Assembly: GCA_951640165.1 (NCBI GenBank)
Contig: OX621255.1
Span: 1,922,001 to 1,986,000 of the forward strand
DNA: 64,000 nt
From: Pseudoips prasinana
Lineage: Eukaryota > Arthropoda > Insecta > Lepidoptera > Nolidae
Direction: 5' to 3'
Positions within the stretch are counted from its first letter, which is position 1; each line of letters begins with the position of its first letter. The notes below the pieces were generated by a model. It saw only the letters and a list, made by a program, of their open reading frames with translations, was not told the origin of the DNA and did not search any database. Below, one piece after another: positions 44,111 through 54,580 of this stretch. The position numbers and the translations under genes are program-made.

Positions 44111-44241
44111 CCCTTTACAACCTGACTGTTTTTTTTTTCATATTTGCTATCTTAACACAATATACTTACTATTAGTGAGCCCAGTGATCTAGGAAAAATA
44201 AAGAAAAAAATCGGAAAAGCATAATTTCCCGGGAATTTCCC

Positions 44242-44290
44242 TGCACGATCGTGCACTTTAGGTATAATCTGACATATGCATGATCGTGCA
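44242..44290. promoter_or_regulatory. Subterminal palindromes of the piggyBac element
   Basis: TGCACGATCGTGCA (44242-44255) and TGCATGATCGTGCA (44277-44290). Near the other end are gcacgtacgtgc (46439-46450) and atgatcat (46699-46706). Possible transposase or host-factor sites. Confidence 0.35.
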
Positions 44291-44601
44291 TCTTTATATG
44301 ATTTCAATTTTTACAAGCAAATTAAACAAATTAGGTACAAAAAATATGTTTAATATATATTGAAGGGTTTAGTCCCTTCATTAACTAATCATAACAACAA
44401 TTTGTAAGTAAACAAATTATGAACTAATGCTAAATGTCTACGTAATCAGTCTCAACAGGTAATAATTAGGAACTATCTGTGCGTAATCACCTAGTTTTAA
44501 ACATAACAACATAATTCTTTGGTACTAGATACCCATTAAAAAAAATATTATCAAAAAATAGCAGTAATAAGTCTTATTTGCATAATAATAAGTAGAAATA
44601 T

Positions 44602-46632
44602 CTAAAATTTGACTTTGTGGTAGTCTTGGAAACAATTTTGTCCTCTACTAATACAAAGGTACACATTGCATTTCAGGCATCGTGTTTTAGTACGACTTTT
44701 GCAAGTTTCTAGTTGGCAAAATCTTGGTGACTTCAAATCATCAAAATGTGGCAAATGGTCGTATCCATCGTGTCTCAAAGCATCTGGCGGTCTCAAAGCT
44801 TTCTTGAACTTTTTTGGCACGATATTTTCCAGTTCATCCAGACTCTCGCCACGTCGTTTTTGGGGAGTGCTGAGCAAAATATCAGAGATTTCAAGACGAA
44901 AATCCAGTAACTCCATGATTTTTTTTCGTGGGAATTGATTAGACGTACAATCAATTTTGTAAGCACGCCAAGCATTAACGAGTGCTAAGTCCATGAAATG
45001 TATCAACACTTTCAACGTCCACTTGCGGGTTTTAATGAAAGTCCTGTAATACTCGATCTGCTGGTCAAGGACATCCACCCCTCCCATGTATTTATTATAA
45101 TTTTGAATTACTTTAGGAGCGGTAACGTTAATATAAGAACGCGTTTTTTTGTCCCATCTTTTAATTGTCTCAGTATTATCTGATCCAGTGCAGTTAGAGG
45201 CGATTAGAACAGACTTATTGTCTTTCCACTTGACTAGCACGGCAGGTTCCCTAACCATTTGCTGGCATTCACCGCGTGACATTTGCGAATCTTTTTTAAA
45301 TTTGAGGGTAGCTCTATCGGGCACTCTGTTAAACATAATAGTCCCAGTACTGTGAAGGTTGCGCTTTTGCATTTCTTCTATCAATGGAATGGTTGTGAAG
45401 TGTCTGTCGTGGTACACGCAACTATTGGCAGGAATACTTCTAGATAAATGTAAGACTATTGATGGGCCAAGGCCAAGAGTGGTGTTTCCAAACATTGTCT
45501 TTGCGCCTTGGTAGATATCGAAGTCTAACATAAGCCCATCACTTGTTGTAAGAACGTAGTTTTTGAGTCCTACAGGGCGGGGTTTGTTTTTTACAACTTG
45601 TCTTAGTGGGCAACGGCCGGTAAATGGGATCATCTGTTCGTCAATAGAAAAATATCCGGGCACACGTTCCTGTTTGTAACATCCATTTCGAATATAGTCG
45701 ATCATGGGTTGTACCTTCCACAAAGGGTTTTGAGATTTTTCCGGTGGAGCTGTGTCGGTACTCACAACGTGTAATGCATTTCTTAATTGAATAAAGCGAT
45801 CCCGACTCATAGCGTTAACTATTTTGTCTAAGGATATTCCAGCACGCCAGTACATTGGTAATCTAGGATACGGAATACAACCCATGAGTATATGCATACC
45901 AAAAAGCTTCATAATCTCAGCTTCAGAGGTTTTTAATTCACGGCCAGTTTTTCGCAAATAGTATAAATTAGTGCATTGACTAACGAGTTCATAAAAATTG
46001 TCATCGAAATAATCTTGTAAGTAAGTAATGGGTGATCTCACCGCACAAACAGGTCGATCGGGGTAGGTATGTGTCTTTTCTGCAAACGTAGTGACTCTCC
46101 AGCGACGTGGACGGGAACCGGAGCGACTAGGACGTGATGAAGTTGGTACCGTTGCTGGCGGTGAGCTGGTGGAAGGCACAAGATCAGAAACACCTTCTAT
46201 ATTATGTACTTGCTCATCTAAACTATCAAAAACAGCTGGATTAAAATCCAGGTTGTCATCTTCATAGTCATCAATGAGTTCTTCGATTTCTGACTCGTTT
46301 CCATCTCCTAGGGCATTTATAATTCCTTCTTCGCCAAGAACATCTTAAAACAACAAAATTAACAAGGATATAATACATCATAATTACACATTAAAACATA
46401 GGTTATTACACACGAAAAGTACCGTTGCCCCCTAACACGCACGTACGTGCATCTTCAAATGAAATAATCAATTATTAAAAAACTATCTAATTTAATTACA
46501 TCAAAATACACAAAACACGTTCATTACTTCGTTATAAAGCTTTTTTGTTAATTTAGTTCTTAATTTAGAAGTAAATACCTGTTAAATTAAATACTCACGT
46601 GAAGTGCCTCTCCCGCCAAAAAACGCAGCCAT
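44602..46632 (-). CDS. piggyBac transposase, two exons, 591 aa predicted
   Basis: Exon 1 46632-46599 (MAAFFGGRGTS), donor gtgagt; intron 255 bp (46598-46344) ending ttgttgttttaag; exon 2 46343-44602. The join makes codon CAT and keeps frame, giving 591 residues against 594 in the classic piggyBac. The N-terminus is acidic (IEELIDDYEDDNLDF), as usual. Catalytic residues in the joined protein: D246 in FSIDEQMIPFTGRC, D324 in YHDRHFTTIPL and D435 in GGVDVLDQ; the first two are 78 apart, as in piggyBac. The C-terminal Cys-rich domain (CQLETCKS, CLKCNVYLC, NCFQDYH) binds inverted repeats in the family. Exon structure is inferred from signals; without splicing the second exon alone has no good ATG. 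Confidence 0.85.
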
Positions 46633-46813
46633 CTTTCACCATGCACTGCGGCTCACTAACACGTCGTAACTTGTCAAAATATTTTGAATTGAACGCGTAT
46701 GATCATGCACAATGCATCGATGCCGGTTGCGTTCGGAAAAACAAATTAAAACAAGCGCTAGATTTTTTCAAAGTTATTTGCACGCTTGTATAAAGTCGGG
46801 TGTAAAGGGTTAT

Positions 46814-46965
46814 ATATTTCTAAATACATAACTATTATAGACAATTAAACCCCAGTTCAAATAATCGTGCTCATAACACAAAGAATTGTCTTGCCTGGGG
46901 ATCGAACCCACGATCTTCCACTTAGCAGTCAGACTAACCAACAGGCCACCAGGAAACATCACGTT
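46814..46965 (-). repeat. SINE family C, right part split by piggyBac
   Basis: tRNA-like half: ggggatcgaacccacgatct (B box complement), cttagcagtcagactaacca. Continues 44042-44110 in register. Confidence 0.7.
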
Positions 46966-46997
46966 TTCAATTTACGACATCAACAGGCAATATTGAT

Positions 46998-47286
46998 CAA
47001 AAACCGGCCAAGTGCGAGTGGGACTCGCGCACGAATGGTTCCGTACCATAATCTATAAAAACGAGCAGAAAACTCACGTTTGTTGTGTGTTAAATATTTA
47101 TTTTATTTTGCTTTTTAGTATTTATTGTTAAAGCGGCTACAGAAATACATCATATGTGAAAATTTCAACTGTCTAACTATCACGGATCATGATATACAGC
47201 CTGGTGACAGACGGACAGAGACAAAGACAGTGAATTCATAGTTAGTAGGGCCCCGTTTCACCCTTTGGGTACGGAACCCTAAAAAC
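46998..47286 (+). repeat. Interspersed repeat type A'
   Basis: Head gccaagtgcgagtgggactc, end gggtacggaaccctaaaaa. Confidence 0.7.
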
Positions 47287-47463
47287 ATGAATTAATTGTT
47301 ACAAAATTGAATTTTACGGGCCGGTTGTTGTGGTTGGTCCTAAGATATCAATTTATTTATTCCTCTAAAACTCTTTTACTAATAGCTCTGCCAGGAAATT
47401 TCTAAGCAACAGTTGTTTCTTTATCGTGTCCTGTCTGCATAACTAATGACTTCGGCAAATAAA

Positions 47464-47607
47464 TCACGTTTGTAAGTTGTCTTCACGTCACATAAATGTC
47501 TAACTATCACGGTTCAAATATATAGCCTGGTGACAAACGGATAGACAGACAGCGGAGTCTTAGTAATATAGTCCCGTTTTACCCTTTGGGTACGGAACCC
47601 TAAAAAG
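47464..47607 (+). repeat. Interspersed repeat type A', 5'-truncated
   Basis: Shares atgtctaactatcacggttc, atagcctggtgacaaacgga and the common end with 46998-47286. Confidence 0.65.
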
Positions 47608-47625
47608 CTCCAAATACCTTAATAT

Positions 47626-47676
47626 GTGTTAAAATACCTGCAGCTCAGATACACTGAGCTGCAGGTATTTTAACAC
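47626..47676. repeat. Inverted duplication, 23-bp perfect arms
   Basis: gtgttaaaatacctgcag... with loop ataca. Confidence 0.92.
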
Positions 47677-47699
47677 GTATTTTACAGCTTACACAAACT

Positions 47700-48590
47700 G
47701 TAACACTGATTTTCAGCTTTCAGCCATAATGTGTCACCAAAGCTATGATAATTATTTATTTTGGTAAAGTTAGGTTAATGTCAAATATTAAATTATTAAA
47801 ATGAATTTTTATACATGTATTGTTATTATATAATAGAACATTTATATGACATCTTGACAAGTAATGCATTATTCATCTCATTCGGAATTAACAATAGTGT
47901 AAAATGTAATAAATATAAATAAATCCAAGACAGTTAAAGCGATTCCCCGGGACATGCCTGAGCTTCACCGCTCAGTGTCATTTCATTGTTTGCCACTGTT
48001 GATCATGGCTTACATGAGATCTGTGTGTCTGGAGATAGTGGAAATTTATAATTTAATAAATATAAAAAAAAAATAAAGAAACAAATGTTCAATAAAAAGA
48101 AGCGGTGCTTTTTATGATATTATCGAAATGATAATCCTTCTTCCCATATCTGTCAATGAAATATTTATAACTATTGATACCATGCATCCCACGCTTTAAT
48201 TTGAATAAAATATTGTTTTATTATTAACACTTTTATTTATAATAATATAATATATATTTTTTTATTACAAACAATCCGTCGGTGTGAGTAGTCTTTAACT
48301 GCAATTTTTCTTCGAAATTCATCGCTATCTTAACTATGATTCGAATTATTTGAGATATGATCTTTACCACTGTAATATAAGGTCTAACTTTGAGATTGCT
48401 ATTATGCTGTATTTAAGTCGTTTTACACTCAAGAAGGGGTATTTGAATATAAATTAAAGTATACATTGAATATGTTGTATTAAAAACTTTTTTGCTGTCT
48501 CTCGCCTTAAGACATATACATACGTCTTAAAGCCGTTAAGTTGTTCGTGATAAAACAATAAAAAGAAATAAATATTAATAATAATAACTA
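47700..48590. other. No recognisable feature
   Basis: About 0.9 kb of AT-rich sequence; no coding frame or repeat family identified. Confidence 0.5.
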
Positions 48591-48640
48591 TCTTGGGACA
48601 ACTTTTACACTGCCACCCGATTCCATTTTAGGCAAAGCCT

Positions 48641-48986
48641 TTTTTTTTTTTTTTTTTTTTTTGCGGGGTGGAAAATCCTGCATGGGTGTCCTCCGCCTTG
48701 GGGGAGGTCGCGCCGCCGCCTCGGGTCCAGATGTGTAGTGGGCGACGGACGCCCCCGAGTCCGTTGCCCCTGGACCCATTTTAGGGGGGCTGGAAGAGGG
48801 CGTTGTCCGCCCTCCGCCGACGCCCGGTGCGTCTGCTGCGGGCCGGGTGGGAGGATGTGATCTCCCTCTGCCTTTCCGCAGCTTCCTTCTGTGAGACGAC
48901 TGTCTCGCAGAAGGAAACCACCGCGTCCCAGGACTCCTCGCTGCCAACCATCGAATTCACGACGGCCGGCAGCGACAGGTCACTGA
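48641..48986 (-). mobile_element. R1-clade LINE, 3' end with poly(A), 15-bp target duplication
   Basis: Minus strand: a coding end reading LSLPAVVNSMVG..ESWDAVVSFCE, TVVSQKEAAERQRE, then RRTGRRRRADNALF and a stop at about 48781, then 3' UTR and an A-run (T's at 48641-48661). The duplication ttttaggcaaagcct is at 48626-48640 and 48987-49001. The S(F/Y)CE..(I/V)SQKE block is characteristic of R1-clade ORF2 ends. 5'-truncated, inserted in a SINE C copy. Confidence 0.78.
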
Positions 48987-49001
48987 TTTTAGGCAAAGCC
49001 T

Positions 49002-49110
49002 GTGGCAACCCGACAACTGATTAACATACTTATACTTATATATTTCTAAATACGCTTAATTACATACTATAGATAAAATACACCCAGGACGAGAACAAAT
49101 ATTGGTGGGT
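49002..49110 (-). repeat. SINE family C fragment (continues from 48590-48625)
   Basis: tgtggcaacccgacaactga, acttatatatttctaaatac: the uninterrupted form of the site where piggyBac sits at 44107. Confidence 0.65.
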
Positions 49111-49153
49111 GGGGATGGACTAACCACCAGTGAAGGAAAGAAGTCAGACTGTG

Positions 49154-49198
49154 GTGTCCATGACTCCAAATCTAGGAAAGATTTGGAGTCATGGACAC
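49154..49198. repeat. Inverted duplication, 20-bp perfect arms
   Basis: gtgtccatgactccaaatct with loop aggaa. Confidence 0.92.
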
Positions 49199-49756
49199 CT
49201 TGCATCACTTTATCAACAACATAGTAATTGGACTGGTGCCATGCACACGACCTTAGTTCTCGAGTATTGCTCTTCAGCAATAAAACATTGTAGGTCACTA
49301 TCACTGTAATATTACGACATCAGATTACGTGGTCAGCAGAGTAGATAGCACCTTTTCTATTTCATTGTGACCTTTATTAGGTTTTTTGAAGTGAAACCTT
49401 TTTTAGGCGAAATGAGAGATTTTTGTGAACAAAAAGCGTGAAACTCGCGTCCTCATCACCGAACTTCCCATGAGTTATATGTATAGTGTGTAAATTTTTA
49501 TTTATTTATAACCAACCTTACATCTACTATTACAGGATAACTCCCAATGCAGTAGCGAAGACTCCATTTTGTTCATTTCCTGTAACATATTACTTTATAT
49601 GCTGTCGTTGTAAATTCACTCAGTATAGAGTGGAACACATCAAATTCCCATTAACTTATATGTATAACTAGACACGCTGTTTCGAATAAAAACTCTGTCT
49701 CAGTCCGGCTGTGCGCGAGGTGAGGGGCGCGGGCGCGGCGGCCAAAATGGCCAAAA
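49199..49756. other. No recognisable feature
   Basis: Nothing coding or familial identified. Confidence 0.5.
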
Positions 49757-49800
49757 TTGCTCAATGAGTTGCAGCGCGGGCGCTGCAACTCAGTGAGCAA
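49757..49800. repeat. Inverted duplication, 20-bp arms
   Basis: ttgctcaatgagttgcagcg, loop cggg, one mismatch. Confidence 0.9.
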
Positions 49801-49804
49801 ATTC

Positions 49805-50005
49805 TCAATATGGGATTGCGCGTCTAGTAGAACACATATAGGTCAATGCCAATTCCGAAGCAATATCGTTGAAAGAGCGCAGTGCGTGCGTCAGTGGCGC
49901 CTCCTTCAGTAGGATAGTCCGCGCGCGCGGCAGTCTCAGCAGCGCTGGCCGCCGGCGTCTCCACACATACCGGTCCGGGACACACAGCCACATTGCACCT
50001 TACAC
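49805..50005 (-). pseudogene. Jockey-like LINE C-terminal fragment
   Basis: LCVPDRYVWRRRRPALLRLP then RARTILLKEAPLTHA, parallel to the end at 3428-3715. Confidence 0.6.
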
Positions 50006-50820
50006 ATCCTCGTTCTCTATTTAACCCCTAAAAACCTTAAATACATAAGCCACTAGCGTGAAGTCCCACTAATAATATTTATTGTGGCGAGCGGTGGGTG
50101 AGGGAATCCTTAGCACTTTTGCTGCTGAAATTGCCTATGCAAGTCACTGGGGAGCTCACCAGTGAGCTGAACATTAACTGAAGTCACCTGTATCACAATA
50201 CATAAACGATTATTATTATAATACATACATACTCTAGTTAAATTACACCAAGAAACGGAACCAAACTACTAAACAACAGGAACAAAAATAGATCAATAAA
50301 TAAAAAAAATATCTGTCAAATATTTAACTTCAACATATAAAATTTAATTATTGATTAATTCGGAATAAAACGCTTTCTGCTCCACGAACAATATTTCCTG
50401 AATCGGATTGAAACTCAAACCATTCCATTACTTTAAAATACTTCCATACATGCAGTGGTCAATTGCCCTTTTCACAGCACAGCAGTGGCGGTGGGTGACA
50501 TTGAATAAACGAAAGCCAATCGATTAAAAGCCGGTACGGCAGGTTTTAATTTTTGTGACTGAACTATTCCAATTAAACTTTAATTTATCATTTATACACA
50601 ATCAATGGAAATTCAAGATGAATGGAGATAGGAAGAATTTCCCTACATTCGTTTTGTTCCCTTCCCATTCACCTCAGGATTTCTATTCACTCCCTCGTAC
50701 TCATTCATTTCTATTGAATTAGCGACTGAACTCCACCGCTAAGAAAAGATGATTGATAACAAAAAACAAACATAAAATAGAACAAACAAAATCCTTATAC
50801 TATTAGTTCAGGTTTGGCGA
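50006..50820. other. No recognisable feature
   Basis: About 0.8 kb; no coding frame or repeat family identified. Confidence 0.5.
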
Positions 50821-50822
50821 AC

Positions 50823-50876
50823 AAAGATCTGGGAATAATTGAAGATACCACTATCTCCATTTATTCCCAGATCTTT
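50823..50876. repeat. Inverted repeat, 15-bp perfect arms
   Basis: aaagatctgggaata and its complement, loop about 24 bp, just before the 5S-headed SINE. Confidence 0.85.
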
Positions 50877-50902
50877 GGCCACCAATTTCAATATATTCAG
50901 TC

Positions 50903-51165
50903 CATGTCCTTCACACAACCAGATGTTCTCACCGGTCTGTTAGTGATTGGCGAGATTAAGCAACTAGGCTCGCGGTTAGTCCATAGATGGGTGACCGCCA
51001 AATTGGTTATATTTCTGACAGTCTCCGTGCTTCGGCGGGCAAGCTATGCTGTCGATCCCGCTTGTAGCCATTAGGCAACAGCCGTTAAGCCATGTCAGAG
51101 GCCTTATGGGCGGCTTGAACAACTCTGACACTAGGGTAACAACTGCCCATACAATAAGTAGGTAA
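50903..51165 (+). repeat. 5S rRNA-headed SINE
   Basis: 50930-51002 resembles insect 5S rRNA from memory: caccggtc..., gattaagcaac (5S: gttaagcaac), cgcggttagt and gatgggtgaccgcc, which include the internal Pol III promoter boxes. The body follows (ctccgtgcttcggcgggcaa, ttgtagccattaggcaacag, gcggcttgaacaactctgac). The body alone recurs at 31738. Confidence 0.65.
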
Positions 51166-51245
51166 GTAGTATGTCCATCTTATTCAACCCTGAATTTCTG
51201 TTATTGTTTACCCCATATTCTTCAGAAGTCTGTATATATTAGTTA

Positions 51246-51568
51246 CTAGATGTGCCCCGCGGGTTTACCCGCGTTAAATTTTAAATTCATAGCATCATAG
51301 CTCATCCCTCGTAGGTGATAGCGTGCTAATGTGTACCCTATATGTTGACCCAACCTCTTAGTAATATTCATGCAAAATTTGAAGTAAATCCATGCAGTAC
51401 TTTTTGAGTTTAGCCCGGACATACATACAGACAAACAGATAAACAGACAAAAATTCTAAAAACTATATTTTTGGCTTCGATATCGCTTGTAGATACGCCC
51501 CAAGTATTCTTTATAAAAATATTCAATGTACAGTTTTGACTTTCCTACGATTTTATTATATGTATAGA
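51246..51568 (-). mobile_element. Non-autonomous Helitron, 323 bp
   Basis: Minus: A|TCTATACATATAATAAAATC ... cccgcggggcacatCTAG|T. The best-preserved of three copies. Confidence 0.75.
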
Positions 51569-51596
51569 TTCTGAGTTCAACATGTAATTACTGTGT

Positions 51597-51671
51597 CCAA
51601 ATTTTATTCAGCCTGGATAAATAACTATGAATACAGTTCATAGCTTGATATTCAGGCTGAATAAAATTTGG
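51597..51671. repeat. Inverted duplication, 19-bp outer arms
   Basis: ccaaattttattcagcctg and its complement; a smaller aactatgaa/ttcatagctt pair lies inside. Confidence 0.88.
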
Positions 51672-52139
51672 GACAAATAGATAATAGATTAATTCATTCT
51701 CGTTCCATTGCTTATTCGACCTTAAATTATATTGAGTATGTTATATAGTAGCTTTTAAAGGAACAATTTTTTAATACGAGCTGGTACGTTTTGGCATTGT
51801 TTAGGATATTGACGTGATTTAAAATGAAAGTCGACAGAAATCAGCTTATGTGCCGCCTCCGCCACTTCATACTAGTCTAGTTGCCCACGAATTAGTATAA
51901 ACACATATACATATTTCTACATCGTATACAAGCGCGTTAGTAATTAACCAACGTGCTCTTTAAGTTAATATTTAAGTTATTTACACGTAAATACATTGGC
52001 GTATAGTACCGTGTCTGCCGATCGGATTTGTGCAGAATATGTTGTTTTTATTTAATACAACAATTATGGTGTTACTGGTACTTGAACCACTCTATTATAA
52101 AAAAATAAATAAATTATATAATTCTTTTCTAATTATATA
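51672..52139. other. No recognisable feature
   Basis: Nothing identified. Confidence 0.5.
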
Positions 52140-52219
52140 AGACTTTAAAAAAAGCGCTTGTAAATAGTCAGAACATGTTTGTATGTTCTGACTATTTACA
52201 AGCGCTTTTTTTAAAGTCT
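52140..52219. repeat. Inverted duplication, 37-bp perfect arms
   Basis: Arms 52140-52176 and 52183-52219, loop gtttgt. The right arm continues into a LINE-like end (gtctacgtgaataaaaacct) that also occurs at 37780. Confidence 0.93.
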
Positions 52220-52603
52220 ACGTGAATAAAAACCTTTTTTATTTTATTTATTTATTCAATCTTCAATTTTTTTGAATACTCAGATTAGCACACATCTTAA
52301 TTAGTAGGCTCTGCCGACTTTACTCACGATCGATATTTATTTATTTATAATATGGTACACCAACAATATACATGTTAAAATATAAAATGAACAATTCGAG
52401 AGTCACAGTCTGATACGTATATCAATTGCAGGCGTACACAACATTCTCATTAACACAACACAACATGCAAATAGGATGTTAACTTAATAATGGGGTTAAA
52501 CAAGACAATCAATTAAATATAACTACTCAATACAATACAAAAAGAAATATATACATAATTATATAAATGTCACAATATTACCTTATGAAATTAAAGAAAT
52601 TAA

Positions 52604-52740
52604 TCATCATCATCATCATCATATCAGCCGAAAGATGTCCACTGCTGGACAAAGGTCTCCCCCAAAGATCTCCACAATTGTCGGTCTTGCGCTATCTGCA
52701 TCCAGCGATTTCCAGCGCCCGCACAAGATCATCGGTCTAA
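52604..52740 (-). repeat. RTE-like LINE (family 2), 3' tail
   Basis: (ATC)n then tatcagccgaaagatgtcca, ctgctggacaaaggtctccc. Same end as 61444. Confidence 0.65.
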
Positions 52741-52813
52741 AGAAATTAATACACACAATAAATTAGTGGTGCATAAACACGCACATTTTTTTTTACATTA
52801 TACGTTTATTATA

Positions 52814-54104
52814 TTAGGTCTTTACCTATGAAATTGCCGTTCTGCAGTACTGGCCATTTCAAATCAAAATAATTTTTGTTTGGCTAAGAATTCTAATTTC
52901 AAATTAATTTTATTTTAAAAACATGGATTCTTTTTTCCAAAAGTAGTCATTTCTTTATTGATTAGTGTTACATTTTCATCTCATTTCAATCTTTTTCGTC
53001 ATCATGGATACGTTAAAAATTCGAGTAATTATGGAATATGAGTACCGTCGTGGCAGCAACGCGGCACAAGCGGCACGCAACATCAACGACGTTTACGGAG
53101 CTAACACTACAAACCAACGCACCACCTGTTATTGGTTTGCTCGCTTCCGTTCTGGAAATTTCGACCTGAAAAATGAACCTCGCGGTCGTCCGAAGACTTT
53201 GGTCGACAATGACGAATTAAAGGCGGTTGTGGAAGCTGATGATACACAATCTACGGCTGAATTAGCAGCAGCTTTCGACGTTAGCGTCAAAACAATATTG
53301 GTCCATTTGCGTCAAATTGGCAAGGTAAAAAAGCTTGACAAATGGGTGCCCCACGAACTCAATGATCGCCAGCGCGAAGTACGCGTCGAGACGTGCCTTG
53401 CACTGCTCAACAGACACACAAATGAAGGAATTTTGAACCGCATTGTTACCTGCGATGAAAAATGGATTCTGTTTGATAACCGCAAGCGCTCAGCAAGTTG
53501 GTTGGATCCTGGTTCAGCACCTAAACAATGCCCTAAACGAAAACTTACCCCTAGAAAAGTGATGGTCACTGTTTGGTGGTCTAGCGCCGCCGGTGTGATT
53601 CATCACAGCTTCTTACCAAACGGGGTGAGCATTACTGCAGATGTGTACTGTGAAGAACTGAGCACAATGATGGAGAAGCTGGCGCATCTCCAACCAGCAT
53701 TGGTCAATCGCTCGTCTCCGCTGCTCCTGCACGACAACGCGCGACCTCATACTGCACAGCAGACGGTCTCCAAGTTGCAAGAACTGGGGTTGGAAGCTCT
53801 CCGTCATCCGCCCTACTCACCAGACCTTGCGCCTACAGACTACTACTTTTTCCAGAATTTGGATAACTTCTTGGCGGGAAAAAAATTCAATACCCGAGAG
53901 GCAGTACAAAATGCCTTTGAAGAATTTGTTGCCTCCCGTCCAGCTGATTTCTTTAAGAAGGGCATCAATAAACTGCCACTGCGATGGCAAAGATGCATTG
54001 ATTGCATGGGTGATTACTTCGATTAATACAAATAAAAAAATTCATGAAAAAAATTCGTTTAAATTTTTTCATACAAAACGGCAATTTCATAGGTAAAGAC
54101 CTAT
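52814..54104 (+). mobile_element. mariner element (cecropia-like), complete, copy 2
   Basis: 1291 bp, inverted repeats from TTAGGTCTTTACCTATGAAA, TA at 52812-52813 and 54105-54106. Opposite orientation to copy 1. Confidence 0.95.
53004..54026 (+). CDS. mariner transposase, 340 aa, intact
   Basis: ATG at 53004 (MDTLKIRV). Same domain order and DD34D residues as copy 1. Differences by eye: WWSSAAG against WWSSAG (one extra Ala codon), VHLRQIGK against VHFRQIGK and, upstream of the ATG, FHLIS against FHRIS. Leu at the VH.RQIGK position is what related mariners carry (VRHLKQIGK), so this copy is the more ancestral-looking there. No stops or frameshifts. Confidence 0.93.
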   Translation: MDTLKIRVIMEYEYRRGSNAAQAARNINDVYGANTTNQRTTCYWFARFRSGNFDLKNEPRGRPKTLVDNDELKAVVEADDTQSTAELAAAFDVSVKTILVHLRQIGKVKKLDKWVPHELNDRQREVRVETCLALLNRHTNEGILNRIVTCDEKWILFDNRKRSASWLDPGSAPKQCPKRKLTPRKVMVTVWWSSAAGVIHHSFLPNGVSITADVYCEELSTMMEKLAHLQPALVNRSSPLLLHDNARPHTAQQTVSKLQELGLEALRHPPYSPDLAPTDYYFFQNLDNFLAGKKFNTREAVQNAFEEFVASRPADFFKKGINKLPLRWQRCIDCMGDYFD

Positions 54105-54149
54105 TATTAACAGTTAAATACAGATTCAGCGAGCGGATCGTAAAGCTGC

Positions 54150-54290
54150 TCTTATAGCGGCACGAACAGTGAAGCCTACGGTCATCGTCGGGCTGGTTGG
54201 TGTCCCGGGTTCGGTTCCCAACCAGGACAACTACATATTTGTGTGACCAATAAATAGTTCTGAGTCTGGACTGTTCGTCAATTATATGTT
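54150..54290 (+). repeat. SINE family D-like fragment
   Basis: tatagcggcacgaacagtga, B box gggttcggttccc, then caactacatatttgtgtgac. Confidence 0.55.
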
Positions 54291-54580
54291 TTTAAACTAC
54301 CACGAGACATAGGTATTCATCACACTAATGTGGGAGTTGTTTTTTAAAATAAAGTTGGAACTCGATACTGCTGAATCCACAGTACAAAACAGTCTAACCA
54401 CTTATCTTGTAATACAGCGCTATCCATTAAGTCGGATATTGTACAAATCTGCCAAGATGCTCAATGCCTATCTAATATCTATATCATTGAACTGCCAAGG
54501 TCACAGCTAAGTAACGTTTACGTAAAGGTGAGTATGCATCCGGTTTGCGTTACAACATCTTGGAACAGAAATAAAACTTA
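54291..54580. other. No recognisable feature
   Basis: Nothing identified. Confidence 0.45.

Larger units (their letters stand above)
44111..46809 (-). mobile_element. piggyBac-like element, 2699 bp, TTAT target
   Basis: Terminal inverted repeats: left CCCTTTACAACCTGACT, right (complement) CCCTTTACACCCGACTTTA. Flanks are TTAT at 44107-44110 and 46810-46813 rather than TTAA. Short GATCRTGCA-type palindromes lie near both ends. It encodes an apparently complete transposase and interrupts a SINE. Confidence 0.9.
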
